This document shows, piece by piece, positions 26,984 to 34,805 of a DNA stretch of 64,000 bases (its first letter is position 1; every line of letters begins with the position of its first letter). The translations under genes and the position numbers were made by a program. The stretch comes from Seleniivibrio sp. (GTDB lineage Bacteria > Chrysiogenota > Deferribacteres > Deferribacterales > Geovibrionaceae). The notes below the pieces were generated by a model. The model made no database searches, was not told the origin of the DNA, and saw only the letters and a list, made by a program, of their open reading frames with translations. The DNA lies in contig NZ_JAJOIL010000031.1 in assembly GCF_021209385.1 (NCBI RefSeq), positions 1 through 64,000 of the forward strand, written 5' to 3'.

Positions 26984-27726
26984 AAGCACACCGCCACAAG
27001 GAACAGAAATGCTTCGGACGATTCGCACATCGCGCCGAGCATATCGCCCGTAATGCCGCCAATTCTGCTTTTATACAGTCTTGTAATAAGATAAACAAAA
27101 ATCAGAAAAGCGATATTGAAAATAGCGAACTGGTATGCGCCGAAGAAATAGCTGATGCACAGCAGTAATATACCCTGAGCAAACACCAGCGGTGAAAAAT
27201 TTCCGAAGAACGCCGCCGCTGTGCCTGTTTCCCGCGCATATTTAAACATATAAAACCCGAACACCATGCTGAACCGCGAATAGGCGGGGATGACCAGCAG
27301 GTAGAGCGGGTTTGATATTGAATAGGCTGAAAAAGCCTTTACTATAAGTGTCATTACGATAGCCACGGCACCCATCGTGCCGATACGGCTGTCTTTCATT
27401 ATCTCAAGCATCTTTTCGCGGTCGCGGAAGGAGAAAATGCCGTCCGCCGTATCCGCCAGCCCGTCAAGGTGAAGCGCTCCCGTTATCAGAACGAGGTAAA
27501 GCACTGTTATAACAGCCATTGCAGTTTGCGGCAGATATGCCTGTGCATAAGTGTAGAACAGCCATAGCGGCAGTCCCACCGTTAAACCCACCGGAACGAA
27601 GCTGTATACAGCCCTGCGCCCATCAAAATCTTTGGTTTTGAACCTTATGACGGTCAGAAAGCTGAGTGCGTCGAGATAACTTTTAAAGATGTTACATCTC
27701 CTTGCCGGAAACACCAGCTTCGGCAA
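26977..27726 (-). CDS. cobS: adenosylcobinamide-GDP ribazoletransferase (cobalamin synthase)
   Basis: A polytopic membrane protein with the CobS segments DALSFLTVIRFK, GALHLDGLADTADGIFS (metal-binding acidic motif) and KDSRIGTMGAVAIV. It joins alpha-ribazole(-phosphate) to GDP-cobinamide. The start is unclear. The open frame allows TTG at 27726 or GTG at 27714, but the family N-terminus aligns with a start near 27690. A perfect AAGGAG (27703-27698) sits seven bases before an ATC codon there, and no ATG is available. It overlaps the cobT end and is part of the cob operon. Confidence 0.92.
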   Translation of the reverse strand: MPKLVFPARRCNIFKSYLDALSFLTVIRFKTKDFDGRRAVYSFVPVGLTVGLPLWLFYTYAQAYLPQTAMAVITVLYLVLITGALHLDGLADTADGIFSFRDREKMLEIMKDSRIGTMGAVAIVMTLIVKAFSAYSISNPLYLLVIPAYSRFSMVFGFYMFKYARETGTAAAFFGNFSPLVFAQGILLLCISYFFGAYQFAIFNIAFLIFVYLITRLYKSRIGGITGDMLGAMCESSEAFLFLVAVCLW

Positions 27727-28765
27727 AAGTGGCGATCTCTGTTATGACCCTTACACCCGCTTCAACGGAGTGCATTGCCATGACGGCTCCCGTTCCCTCG
27801 CCGAGTCTGAGACCGAGGTCTACCAGCGGTTCGAGGTTCATGTATTGCAGCATTTTTATCTGTCCGGGTTCAACTGATTTGTGTCCGCTTATCATGTATT
27901 CAACAGAGAGAGGGCAGAGACCGAAGGCGATAAGTGCGCCTGCGGAGGAGATTATTCCGTCTATCATCACGGGTATTTTATGGTATGCGCCTGCGAGGAT
28001 AACACCTGCTATGGCACCTATTTCAAGTCCGCCGACCTTTGAAAGCACGTCCAGTGCGTCATTTTTGTCGGGTTTGTTCAGCTCTATGCCGCGTTTGATG
28101 GTGTTTATTTTACGTTGCAGTGCTTCGTTGTCTATACCGGAGCCGAACCCTGTCATAACTTCAGCTGTTTCACCTGTGAAAACAGCACCGATAGCGCTTG
28201 AAGGGGTTGTGTTGCCTATCCCCATGTCGCCTGTGGCTATAAGGTTCAGTCCGTGTTTCTGTATCATCTCGGAGGCTATTTCAAAACCCGCCATGACGCA
28301 TGCTTCCGCCTCTTCGCGGGTCATTGCCGCACCTTTGGTGAAGTTTGCCGTGCCTCTGCGTATCTTTCTTATTATGAATGTGTTGTCGGGATCAGCCGGA
28401 ACAGCGTTAACGTCGCATACAGCGCCGATATCCGCCACGAGAACTTTTGATTTTGCCTGTTTGGAAAGGATATTAATGGATGCCATACCTGCCACGAAAG
28501 CGCCCATCATCTGACCTGTGACCTCCTGTGGAAATGCGGCTACGCGCTCTTCCGTTATGCCGTGGTCTCCAGCCATTACAAACACCATGCGTTTGTCCAC
28601 TTTGGGTTTCATCGTCCCCTGAATGGAGCATATCTTTTCGCCGATGTCGTTCAGTCTTCCCAGCGCTCTGGGGGGCATGATCAGGTTTGCAGTTCTGTCC
28701 TGTGCCTGTTTGAAAATTTCTTTGTCTGCGGGCTTAACGGATGCAATAATCTCAGTGAGTTTCAC
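27692..28765 (-). CDS. cobT: nicotinate-nucleotide-dimethylbenzimidazole phosphoribosyltransferase
   Basis: A 357-residue enzyme that activates the lower-ligand base to its alpha-ribotide. MPPRALGRLNDIG is the base-pocket segment near the N-terminus, GDHGITEERVAAFPQEVT is a conserved block, GDMGIGNTTPSSAI binds the phosphate, and LRLGEGTGAVMAM contains the catalytic Glu. The length is standard. The start overlaps the cobU stop by four bases. Confidence 0.97.
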   Translation of the reverse strand: MKLTEIIASVKPADKEIFKQAQDRTANLIMPPRALGRLNDIGEKICSIQGTMKPKVDKRMVFVMAGDHGITEERVAAFPQEVTGQMMGAFVAGMASINILSKQAKSKVLVADIGAVCDVNAVPADPDNTFIIRKIRRGTANFTKGAAMTREEAEACVMAGFEIASEMIQKHGLNLIATGDMGIGNTTPSSAIGAVFTGETAEVMTGFGSGIDNEALQRKINTIKRGIELNKPDKNDALDVLSKVGGLEIGAIAGVILAGAYHKIPVMIDGIISSAGALIAFGLCPLSVEYMISGHKSVEPGQIKMLQYMNLEPLVDLGLRLGEGTGAVMAMHSVEAGVRVITEIATFAEAGVSGKEM

Positions 28766-29271
28766 TTTTTTCCTCCCTTAATGGCGAGCGGTATTGAAGA
28801 TATCATAATGACCACGCTGTCGGATGCCGCCGCAAGTCTTGTGTTCAGCTTGCCCAGTTCGTCGGCGAATTTACAGCCTTCGGGGTTTGCAGGCATAACG
28901 CCCAGCCCTGTTTCGTTGGTCACAATGACAACCGGCTTTTTACATTCCGCCAGCCTCTCCATAAAATGCTCTATGTGTTTTTCGGTATTAAGTTGCTTGT
29001 AGATAAGATTGTTAAGCCACATTGTAATGCAGTCGATAAGCACAACGTCCTGATTTTCGGCATTGTCGAAAACGCTGTGGAGGCTGACAGGTTCCTCAAT
29101 CGTCACCCAGCTTCCGTCCCGTTCCGCTTTGTGCAGGTCTATTTTGTCCTGCATGGCGTCGTCGAACGCTTCCGCTGTGGCGACGTATGTTTTTGAAGAA
29201 TATTCCCCGCAAAGTTTCAGGGCGTATGCCGTTTTCCCGCTTTTAATACCGCCTGTAACAAGTGTTATCAT
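28762..29271 (-). CDS. cobU: bifunctional adenosylcobinamide kinase / guanylyltransferase
   Basis: A 169-residue P-loop protein. VTGGIKSGKTAYAL is the Walker A, VATAEAFDDAMQDKIDLHKAER holds the guanylylated histidine region, and VLIDCITMWLNN and VIVTNETGLG follow as in CobU/CobP. It phosphorylates and guanylylates adenosylcobinamide before CobS acts. It overlaps cobT and the upstream CbiR-like gene by four bases each. Confidence 0.96.
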   Translation of the reverse strand: MITLVTGGIKSGKTAYALKLCGEYSSKTYVATAEAFDDAMQDKIDLHKAERDGSWVTIEEPVSLHSVFDNAENQDVVLIDCITMWLNNLIYKQLNTEKHIEHFMERLAECKKPVVIVTNETGLGVMPANPEGCKFADELGKLNTRLAAASDSVVIMISSIPLAIKGGKK

Positions 29272-29921
29272 AAGTGTTTCCTGATTATTTCGTATGATGT
29301 GAGGAAATCGTCTTTGCTGAACATTTCAAGACAGACGGTCGCCCCGTTGCTTTTTGCATTAGCAAGGATGGATTCTAGCAGATTGGGTTCAATATGCTCA
29401 AGACTTTTATGGTGTTTTCCGTTTGTTTCGCCCTGAAGGTGATATTCGCTTATATATTTTTTGTGCCTTTCGTGAAATTCATATGCCTTTTCGCCAGCAT
29501 GTGGGTTGTCAAAACACAGTTTAAGCCCCATTCCAACCGCATCGTCGAAAAAAGAACCGTAAAAATCGGTATTCTCAATGATAAGATTGTGTTCCTGCCG
29601 TTTGAGCGTTTCTTTCAGGAAAAAAGCGCTTTCCGCCGGATGTATCACCATGCGCAGAGGTTTCAGAGGTCTGAGCTTTTCAATATACGCGTCTATCACC
29701 CGCCAGCCTTCCACTGTGTTCAGGTCGTTGTCGGTGGGTAGATGGATGCTGTATCCCATGCCCAGTGCCGCAAGTTCTGCAATTTCAGCATCCGACGGCA
29801 TGTCGAAATCATGCCTGCTGTCGAAGAACAGAAGCTCTACCTCGTCTGTGTAGGCTTTCAGATACAGCACGTTGTTTACCCTGCTGTCGGGTATGACAAA
29901 TGACGGCGCAGATATTTTCAT
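29268..29921 (-). CDS. cbiR: CbiR-like cobamide remodelling phosphodiesterase (AP-endonuclease-2 fold)
   Basis: A 217-residue TIM-barrel protein of the xylose isomerase/AP endonuclease 2 superfamily, with metal-ligand candidates in SIHLP, MVIHPAE, LIIENTD, CFDNPHAGE, YHLQGE and LEMF. A member of this superfamily, CbiR, hydrolyses cobamides to cobinamide phosphate so that the lower base can be exchanged. Its position as first gene of a cob operon with cobU, cobT and cobS strongly suggests that role; sequence alone would only say sugar-phosphate isomerase-like. It is divergent from cbiA across 64 bases. No cobalamin riboswitch fits in that gap. Confidence 0.8.
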   Translation of the reverse strand: MKISAPSFVIPDSRVNNVLYLKAYTDEVELLFFDSRHDFDMPSDAEIAELAALGMGYSIHLPTDNDLNTVEGWRVIDAYIEKLRPLKPLRMVIHPAESAFFLKETLKRQEHNLIIENTDFYGSFFDDAVGMGLKLCFDNPHAGEKAYEFHERHKKYISEYHLQGETNGKHHKSLEHIEPNLLESILANAKSNGATVCLEMFSKDDFLTSYEIIRKHL

Positions 29922-29985
29922 GGGGTCAGGGTAGCCTTTTTTTTCTTCCCTTGCAAGATTATAGATAATGCAATAATCTCAATGT
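29922..29985. promoter_or_regulatory. divergent promoter region of the two cobamide operons
   Basis: This 64-base gap separates the leftward cbiR operon and the rightward cbiA operon. A TATAAT lies on the minus strand (29963-29958). On the plus strand TTGCAA (29951-29956) is 17 bases from TAATCT (29974-29979). A short GATTAT/ATAATC inverted repeat spans the middle. Both transcripts would have very short leaders. Confidence 0.45.
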
Positions 29986-31305
29986 ATGTTCAGTTCATTC
30001 ATGATAGCGGCCGACAAAAGCGGCTCCGGCAAAACCACTCTTACAACGGGCATTATCAGATATCTGACCCGCACTGGGCGCACTGTTGCTCCTTTTAAAT
30101 GCGGACCTGATTATATTGACACTCTGCATCTGGAGCGGGCATCCGGCAGAAAAGCCTATAACCTTGACAGCGTTATGCTGTCGCGGGGAACAGTGTGCAA
30201 TGTGTACGCTCATGGCTGTGACGGTGCCGATGCCGCTGTTATAGAGGGCGTTATGGGTGTTCTGGACGGCGTATCCCACACGGATTTTAAAGGGAGCAGC
30301 GCAGACATTGCCGCTGTGACGAATGTCCCGTGTGTGCTGGTTGTGGACTGCTCCGGCAGTTCATACACTGCGGCGGCTGTGGTTCGCGGTATCACCGAGC
30401 TAGGCAGGATGCGTATTGCCGGTGTTGTGCTGAACAATATAGCTTCCGAACGCCACGCACTTCTGGTGCGATCGGCAGTTGAAACTCATACCGACTGCAA
30501 AGTGCTTGGAACATTGCCGAAAAATAGCGAAAACCTGCTGGGTTCAAGACATCTCGGCATAAAGACCGCAATGGAGATAGACGAGAGCTATCTTGATGCG
30601 TGCGCTGATTTCGCATCGGCAAACGTGGACATCGACGGGCTTCTGTCGCTGTGTAGTGCCGAAAGACCTGCCTGTGTGCAGGAACCTGCGGTTAAGCCTG
30701 ATCGGGTGGCTTATGTTGCATACGATAAAGCTTTTCAGTTTTACTATAATTCAAACATGGAATTCCTTACTTCGCAGGGTTTTGACGTGAAATTTTTCAG
30801 TCCTTTGGCTGGCGATGGCATAGATGGTGCGGATTTTGTTTATATCGGTGGCGGATATCCTGAACTGTATGCAAAAGAGCTTTCGGAAAGCAGGACTGCG
30901 AAAATCATAAAGGACTATGCGGAAAGCGGCGGAAAGCTCTACGCTGAGTGCGGCGGGCTGATGTTCCTTTCGCGGGGAATACACACCGACAGCGGTTTTT
31001 TCCAGATGTCGGGTGTTTTCGACTGCGAAACCAGAATGTGTGCCAGACGGCAGGCGCTGGGCTATGTCAGCGCGGAGCTTGTGAAAGACTGCATAATGGG
31101 TAACAGAGGGCAGAGCAATATAGGGCATGAGTTCCACTATTCCGCCATGGAAGGATATTCCGGCGAATACGCATACGAACTGACACGGATCACTGACGGT
31201 AAAAAATCCAGTGACGGGCTGATATATAAAAATACTTTCGCGGCTTACACGCACCTGCATTTTCTGTGCGATAACCCACTGATAAAGAACATGATACGGA
31301 GTTGA
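29986..31305 (+). CDS. cbiA: cobyrinate a,c-diamide synthase
   Basis: A 439-residue glutamine-dependent amidase for the a and c side chains of the corrin. The N-terminal P-loop is AADKSGSGKTTLTTGI, followed by KCGPDYIDTLHLE. The C-terminal glutaminase part has GGGYPELYAKEL and the cysteine in YAECGGLMFLS, with EFHYS late. The length is standard. It opens the rightward operon cbiA-cbiL-cbiC-rmuC. Confidence 0.96.
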   Translation: MFSSFMIAADKSGSGKTTLTTGIIRYLTRTGRTVAPFKCGPDYIDTLHLERASGRKAYNLDSVMLSRGTVCNVYAHGCDGADAAVIEGVMGVLDGVSHTDFKGSSADIAAVTNVPCVLVVDCSGSSYTAAAVVRGITELGRMRIAGVVLNNIASERHALLVRSAVETHTDCKVLGTLPKNSENLLGSRHLGIKTAMEIDESYLDACADFASANVDIDGLLSLCSAERPACVQEPAVKPDRVAYVAYDKAFQFYYNSNMEFLTSQGFDVKFFSPLAGDGIDGADFVYIGGGYPELYAKELSESRTAKIIKDYAESGGKLYAECGGLMFLSRGIHTDSGFFQMSGVFDCETRMCARRQALGYVSAELVKDCIMGNRGQSNIGHEFHYSAMEGYSGEYAYELTRITDGKKSSDGLIYKNTFAAYTHLHFLCDNPLIKNMIRS

Positions 31306-31306
31306 A

Positions 31307-31996
31307 ATGAAAATCTACGGAATAGGAATAGGACCCGGCGACCCTGAACTTCTGACAGTTAAGGCAGTTCGCCTTATGAATGAGAGCGACGTTGTGGTCG
31401 TTCCGCAGTCGGATAAAACTGGCAGAAGCCTCGCAAAGGACATCATTAAAGGCATTGTCCCCGAAGAGAAAATATATATGTATTATTTCCCCATGACGGG
31501 GGACAAAGCTGATCTTGATACGAAATATGCCGCACTCGCCGCCGATATTTTCGGCATGGTGAAGGACGGCAAAAAAGTCACCTACGTCACCATTGGCGAC
31601 GCACCCATATACTCAACCCTGAACTATCTGGCACATAAACTGGAAAATCACGGTGTTAAGATGGAGTTTGTGCCGGGCATATCCGCCATTTCCGCTGTGC
31701 CGAACATCCTTTGCCTGTCTGTAACAGAAAAAGACGAAAGCTTCTGCACGGTTGAGATGAAAGAGGATACGGCGTTGCTTAAAGAATGTACGGAGAAATT
31801 TGCCACCGTGTTCGTTATGAAGGTGCATAACAAACTGGATGTGCTGAAAAAATTCGTGAAAGACAACGGGATAAAGACCGCTTATGTCATTTCCCGCGCA
31901 ACCCTTGAGGACGAGATAATTTTAGACCTGAACAGCGATGAGACTAAACAGATAAATTATCTTTCAACAGCAATACTTAAAAAAGGTGCATCGTGA
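31307..31996 (+). CDS. cbiL: precorrin-2 / cobalt-factor II C20-methyltransferase
   Basis: A 229-residue SAM-dependent methyltransferase of the tetrapyrrole methylase family. GIGIGPGDPELLTVKAV is the N-terminal SAM motif typical of the C20 enzyme, with VTYVTIGDAPIYSTLNYL and VPGISAISAVPN following. In the anaerobic route CbiL methylates cobalt-sirohydrochlorin. It lies one base after cbiA, with GGAG in front. Confidence 0.94.
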   Translation: MKIYGIGIGPGDPELLTVKAVRLMNESDVVVVPQSDKTGRSLAKDIIKGIVPEEKIYMYYFPMTGDKADLDTKYAALAADIFGMVKDGKKVTYVTIGDAPIYSTLNYLAHKLENHGVKMEFVPGISAISAVPNILCLSVTEKDESFCTVEMKEDTALLKECTEKFATVFVMKVHNKLDVLKKFVKDNGIKTAYVISRATLEDEIILDLNSDETKQINYLSTAILKKGAS

Positions 31997-32610
31997 ACAA
32001 GGGCGACAGGATAGAGAAGGAATCATTCGAGATAATAGAGGCAGGGTGCGACCTTTCGGCATACGACGAGAGGCAGAAACGCGTTGTCATGCGCCTGATA
32101 CACACCACAGGCGATTTTGAATTTGCGAAAATGACACTTTTCAGCCCCAATGCCATAGAAAGAGCCATGGACGCACTTGAACGCAGACTACCTGTCATTT
32201 GCGACGTGAATATGGTGAAGACCGCCATCACAGCGAAATATACGGAGGCTGTGGGTATAGAGCGGCATTGCTTTATTACAAACGAGAACGTGGCTGTGGA
32301 AGCGGCGGCACAGGGAAAAACACGCGCGGAATACAGCATGGAATACGCCGCAAGGCATTACCCTGACGCGATATATGCAGTCGGCAACGCACCCACGGCA
32401 CTGCTTAAGATAATGGAATTGCACAAAGAGGGGCTTATTAACCCCGCTCTGGTGATAGGCCTGCCTGTTGGGTTTGTCATGGCGGCGGAGAGCAAAGCAA
32501 CGCTTGCTGAAAGCGGCATGGAGTACATCACGAATATCGGCACAAAGGGCGGCAGTCCCTGTGCGGGGGCGGTTGTCAACGCTCTCATAAAGATTAAGGC
32601 AGGGATATGA
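31993..32610 (+). CDS. cbiC: precorrin-8X / cobalt-precorrin-8 methylmutase
   Basis: A 205-residue enzyme that moves the methyl group from C11 to C12. The N-terminal MRLIHTTGDFEFAK contains the catalytic His, and CDVNMVKTAI, YAVGNAPTAL and IGLPVGFVMAAESK follow. The start is GTG overlapping the cbiL stop (GTGA), and its end overlaps rmuC (ATGA). cbiE/cbiT/cbiF/cbiG/cbiH/cbiD are not in the window. Confidence 0.95.
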   Translation: MNKGDRIEKESFEIIEAGCDLSAYDERQKRVVMRLIHTTGDFEFAKMTLFSPNAIERAMDALERRLPVICDVNMVKTAITAKYTEAVGIERHCFITNENVAVEAAAQGKTRAEYSMEYAARHYPDAIYAVGNAPTALLKIMELHKEGLINPALVIGLPVGFVMAAESKATLAESGMEYITNIGTKGGSPCAGAVVNALIKIKAGI

Positions 32611-33713
32611 GCTACATCATAGTTATCATGGTTTTTATCGCAGGTTGCCTCTGCGGATTCGGAGCGTCTTATCTTTTGCGCCGCAGGGAACAGGAGATGG
32701 AGAACGGGCTTAAGAATGTTTTTGCGCAGGTCTCCATGGACAGCCTTTCCCGCAACTCCGAGGAGTTTATAAAGCTGGCGAAACTCACACTGGATGCGAA
32801 AACAGGCGAGGGCGAGAGACAGCTTGAGGGCAAAAAAGAGCTTATCGACGCGCAGCTTGTGCATATGAAGGACAGCCTTGAGAAACTGCAACTGTTCATG
32901 AATTCCATGGAAAAAGAGCGTGAGTCAAAGTTTGCGGAGATATCCGAACAGATAAAAGGAACCGTGCGCCAGACAGAACGTCTTACGGACGTTGCGAACG
33001 ATCTTAATCGTGCGCTGTCTTCATCAGCCGAAAGGGGCAGGTGGGGCGAGCGGATGGCGCTGGACATAATACGCGCCGCAGGGCTGATAGAGAACGTGAA
33101 CTATAAAGAACAGACGACCATGAAGAACGGAAGCCGTCCGGATTTCACGTTCATGCTCCCCAAGGGGCTGATGCTGAATATGGATGTGAAGTTCCCGCTG
33201 GACAACTATGTCAGGTTCTACCAGACAGAGGGAGCCGAAAAGGATACATGCCTTAAATTGTTCATAAAAGACGTTAAAACGAAGATTAAGGACGTTAAGG
33301 ACAGAGGCTACGTTGACAGAGGCGAGGATACGCTGGATGTTGTTCTTCTGTTTATTCCCAACGAAAGCGTCTACGAGTTCATATACGAGAACGACGATAC
33401 TGTGATGGATTTTGCACTGTCGAATAACGTCGTGCTGACATCACCCATGTCGCTGTTTGCCGTGCTGGCTGTTATCAGGCAGTCGGTGGAGAATTTCGCA
33501 TTTGAAAGCACCTCTGCGGATATGCTGAAACTGTTCAGCGAGTTCTATAAACAATGGCGCATGTTCACCGACAAATTCGATACGTTGGGCAAGCGTATTG
33601 ACGACGTTAAGAAAGAGTTCGAGGCGCTGACCACCACTCGTACGAAACAGCTTGAACGACCTTTGGAGAAGATAGAGACGTTACGCAAAGAAAAAGGATT
33701 GGAGATAGAGTAA
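32607..33713 (+). CDS. rmuC: DNA recombination protein RmuC homologue
   Basis: A 368-residue protein: an N-terminal membrane anchor (residues 3-25), a coiled coil to about residue 140, then the RmuC nuclease-like domain (SSSAERGRWGERMALDIIRAAGL, RPDFTFMLPKGLMLNMDVKFPLDNY). The acidic and Lys residues in DFTFML...DVKFP fit a PD-(D/E)XK core. It limits inversion and rearrangement events in E. coli. Here it is the fourth gene of the cbiA operon by overlap, without an obvious functional link. Confidence 0.93.
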   Translation: MSYIIVIMVFIAGCLCGFGASYLLRRREQEMENGLKNVFAQVSMDSLSRNSEEFIKLAKLTLDAKTGEGERQLEGKKELIDAQLVHMKDSLEKLQLFMNSMEKERESKFAEISEQIKGTVRQTERLTDVANDLNRALSSSAERGRWGERMALDIIRAAGLIENVNYKEQTTMKNGSRPDFTFMLPKGLMLNMDVKFPLDNYVRFYQTEGAEKDTCLKLFIKDVKTKIKDVKDRGYVDRGEDTLDVVLLFIPNESVYEFIYENDDTVMDFALSNNVVLTSPMSLFAVLAVIRQSVENFAFESTSADMLKLFSEFYKQWRMFTDKFDTLGKRIDDVKKEFEALTTTRTKQLERPLEKIETLRKEKGLEIE

Positions 33714-33914
33714 GGTCGGTTGTTGACAAACTCAAGTCTTCTGTATTTTACCCTCCTTTAGATAAAACATTCGTCGTATTTTGTGCGAATGTTTCTGAAC
33801 TGGACTAGCCGGAAAGAAGGGCTAGGGTGGGTTTGATTGATACTTAATGAAAATCCCCCTTAATCCCCCTTTGTTAAAGGGGGAAATAAGAGAGTTATGT
33901 AATTTGTTGGTATT
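33714..33914. repeat. structured intergenic region with a CCCCCTTT palindromic repeat
   Basis: Three inverted repeats lie between converging rmuC and the enoyl-CoA hydratase gene. They are AAACATTCG/CGAATGTTT (33765-33794), CTAGCC/GGCTAG (33805-33825) and TCCCCCTTT-GTT-AAAGGGGGA (33864-33884). The last is preceded by a direct repeat of AATCCCCCTT and resembles a dispersed intergenic element found in many bacteria. The hairpins may also end transcription from both sides. Confidence 0.55.
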
Positions 33915-34691
33915 TTACCTAAGTTTCCATTCGGCTTTGCGTTTTTCAAAGAAAGCTCGGATGCCTTCCGCGGCGTCTTCAGTTTTGCAGAGACCTGCGA
34001 AGACTTTTGATCCGTTGTCTATGGATGCATGGAATCCCATGTCGTATGTGGCGCTAAGTCCTATCTTTCCTGCCGCAACAGCCAGAGGGCTTTTGGATGC
34101 CAGTTTGTCGGCTATTTCTTCTGTTTTCGCCTCAAGCTCATCATCAGGTACCACCCAATTCACAAGCCCAAGCTCAAGCGCCTGCTGTGCCGTGAGCTGA
34201 TCGCCCAGAAGTATCATCTCCATAGCCTTCTTTTTGCTCACAAGCTTTGAAAGCGGAACGCCGGGACCTGTGCATATCAGTCCTATATTGACAGCAGTTG
34301 TGCCGAACCGCGCCGATTCCGCAGATATCGTCATGTCGCACCCGAAACTGAGGCTGGCTCCGTTTGCTACACAATAACCTTTCACCGATGAGATAACTGG
34401 GGTTCTCATGTTTGCTATGGTATGGTTGTGCCTGTCCATAAGTGAGATGAATTCAAGCAGTTTTGAATCTTCGACCTTTTCCAGTTCGTGCAGGTCTATT
34501 CCCGTGGAAAAATGCTTTCCGTTGTTCTTAACGATTACGACACGAACCTCGTCGTCTTTGTCAAAATCTTCCAGTGCCTTGTTAAGCAGGAGTGCGAATT
34601 CTTCCGAAAATGTATTGTATGCGTCGGGACGGTTCAGAATGATGTAGCCTTTGTGACCTGATTTTTCAGTGATTATTACAGAATCGCTCAT
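33915..34691 (-). CDS. enoyl-CoA hydratase/isomerase family protein
   Basis: A 258-residue crotonase-fold protein. KGYIILNRPDAYNTFSEEF starts the domain, FSTGIDLHEL and ANGASLSFGCDMTI form the CoA and oxyanion-hole segments, and GVPLSKLVSKKKAMEMILLG continues the fold. The second catalytic Glu of typical hydratases appears to be replaced in NIGLICTGPG (no Glu), so it may act as an isomerase or another crotonase. No fatty-acid or aromatic degradation genes are adjacent, so the substrate is unknown. Confidence 0.88.
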   Translation of the reverse strand: MSDSVIITEKSGHKGYIILNRPDAYNTFSEEFALLLNKALEDFDKDDEVRVVIVKNNGKHFSTGIDLHELEKVEDSKLLEFISLMDRHNHTIANMRTPVISSVKGYCVANGASLSFGCDMTISAESARFGTTAVNIGLICTGPGVPLSKLVSKKKAMEMILLGDQLTAQQALELGLVNWVVPDDELEAKTEEIADKLASKSPLAVAAGKIGLSATYDMGFHASIDNGSKVFAGLCKTEDAAEGIRAFFEKRKAEWKLR

Positions 34692-34752
34692 ATTTTTACC
34701 TTCTGCTAAAACTATGTTATATTATAGTTGTTTTTTCGGGAGTAACAAGCAT

Positions 34753-34783
34753 AAAAAAAAGGCGGAGCGTAAGCCCCGCCTTT
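34753..34783 (-). terminator. terminator of the rhodanese gene
   Basis: On the minus strand GGCGGGGC-TTAC-GCTCCGCC forms an 8-bp stem (one G-T pair) followed by eight T residues. It lies just downstream of the rhodanese stop codon at 34806. Confidence 0.9.
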
Positions 34784-34805
34784 TAAAGACGAAATTTCGT
34801 CGTGA

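Noticed and set aside
27702-28514. Open frame of 270 codons antisense to cobT
   Set aside because: A shadow of the strongly conserved cobT frame; its Pro/Ser/Ala-rich product has no recognisable domain.
29922-29985. Cobalamin riboswitch upstream of the cob operons
   Set aside because: The 64-base divergent gap is too short for the element and shows no B12-box-like sequence.
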